From NCBI GenBank assembly GCA_000697665.1, contig KL197709.1, positions 3,069,459-3,133,458 on the forward strand: a stretch of 64,000 nucleotides of DNA. The letters run 5' to 3'. Both the position numbers and the translations under genes were made by a program. The notes under the pieces were generated by a model that searched no databases, had not been told where the DNA came from, and worked only from the letters and a program-made list of their open reading frames with translations. The stretch comes from Jaapia argillacea MUCL 33604. Taxonomy: Eukaryota > Basidiomycota > Agaricomycetes > Jaapiales > Jaapiaceae. Position 1 is the first letter of the stretch. The number at the start of each line of letters is the position of its first letter. Positions 62,953-64,000 of this stretch are shown here, in pieces.

Positions 62953-64000
62953 TCTTGTGTCAACAACCCGTTTTATTTTATTTTCCTTCACATACCTCCC
63001 AGGCTAAGTACACAGTCTCGTCGGTCCTGGGATTGGATTGACTCCGAACGAGACTATGGCGGTCGGAGTCAACCTCCCTGTGAGTACTAGCAAGCCGATG
63101 CTTCCTCTCACTCGACACCCATGCATCAACGCCGACGACCCGAACCTCGGGGCGCATTGCGCAAACCTGTACATGCCTTACACCCCACCTCCACGATACA
63201 ATTTTGAAAACACACTACCCTAGACACAGTAGAACATAGATAAGTAGAACCGGTCATTCGTTGTACCTATTGTAAGGCAACTTTAGGAGTAAACGACGAC
63301 GACCCCGTCTTAGCTCGTAGATAGCTTGCTGCGGCATACAAATACAGTCAAGAGGTGCCCGGGTTGAAAGTTTCCGACGTCAACTCCCAAAAGTGAACGG
63401 GACCCCGAATATAAGCGAGGCTACAACAACCACTCTAAAAAAGGAAATTATGCCACATAAGGAGATGTATCAGTCGTCATGTAAGCCGAGAATCGACAAC
63501 CTTATGGTACTTCAAAGTGAGGTCTCGTTCGCAGAAATGAGTCTAGGAGTGTACGTTGGGAGATCGGAAAATTACGAGGCTACGAAAAGGGTCGTTCACA
63601 AAGACTAGCGTTCAATGTTTTCGCAAACACTATGAACCAACATCCTCTCTTGTCCCAACTTCCCCCTCTAAACGATTTGTCGGACTCCGGTTCTTCCTCC
63701 CATCAGATTTGAGTGCGACAATCTTGAGTCGAGTAAGGGTGAGGTGAGTTGGAAGGGGTGGGAGAAGAGGGGCGACTGGCTGGGCGGAGGGGCGGGAGGA
63801 AGCGATGGTGTTTGCTTGAATGTAGCGAGAGAGAGCTTGTTGCGAGGACGAGTGCCACGATCGGAGAACCAATGGCCGAGTCAGGTTGAGGTAACGGCGA
63901 GTTACTTCGCAGCTGTGACGCCTACCCATGGGGAATGAACGAACGACATTGACTCCCGACCCGATAGCGATGATCACCGCAACGGTAAAGACAAAGGGGA
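62953..64000. other. Window end: no supported gene
   Basis: Nothing in the last 1 kb is called. A short frame at 63056-63223 (+) and a 115-codon frame at 63630-63977 (-) have no family motifs. The minus-strand frame is Arg/Ser-rich at its start and might be the 5' part of a mitochondrial protein, but there is no evidence beyond composition. A gene could extend past the window. Confidence 0.3.

Noticed and set aside
63630-63977. 115-codon minus-strand frame at the window end
   Set aside because: No family match by eye. Arg/Ser-rich composition alone does not support a gene call, and the window is cut here.

Overview
The window is nuclear DNA of a filamentous basidiomycete, most likely an Agaricomycete. 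The genes are dense and cut by many short introns of about 45-65 nt with GT..AG ends. Intergenic gaps are usually 150-250 bp. The proteins read like Agaricomycete ones: actin, SEC14, an F-box protein with a preceding coiled coil, a LaeA-like methyltransferase and an STP/HXT-type sugar porter. I cannot name the genus from sequence alone.

Layout. 1-4000 is gene-poor, AT-richer and repeat-like. It holds a diverged inverted pair of one dispersed repeat (1649-1818 and 2140-2286), a short degenerate tandem tract, a lysine-rich coding remnant and a tRNA-like SINE head. 4049-29803 is gene-dense: SEC63 (-), a coilin-like protein (+), a large mitochondrial-type PPR protein (+), a transmembrane PDI of EPS1/TMX type (-), CGI121 of KEOPS (+), SCO1 (+), the complex I subunit NDUFB7 (-, with a 15-nt micro-exon), RPN10 (-), a multi-pass membrane protein (-), FUR1 uracil phosphoribosyltransferase (+), the rRNA methyltransferase NEP1/EMG1 (+) and SEC14 (+). 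30175-34564 holds two tandem actin genes on the minus strand. A sugar transporter (-) follows, then a gene-poor gap with F-box-like debris. After that come CCT2 (+), a PMT1-type O-mannosyltransferase (-), an intact F-box gene (+), a single-pass membrane protein (+), TCF25/RQC1 (+), a SAM methyltransferase (-), the long URB1 gene (+) and a tRNA-Thr(AGT) (+). The last kilobase has no gene I can support.

Themes. Most genes are core housekeeping functions. ER translocation and secretory folding is served by SEC63, PDI and PMT. Mitochondrial respiration is served by the PPR protein, SCO1 and NDUFB7. Ribosome biogenesis and quality control involve NEP1, URB1 and RQC1, and proteostasis involves RPN10 and CCT2. 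I saw no biosynthetic cluster, CRISPR array or new multi-gene system. The most interesting points are the tandem actin pair (about 92% identical, with different N-termini and shared intron positions), the coilin-like gene, the NDUFB7 micro-exon, and several introns that are multiples of three and stop-free, so that retention would keep the frame.
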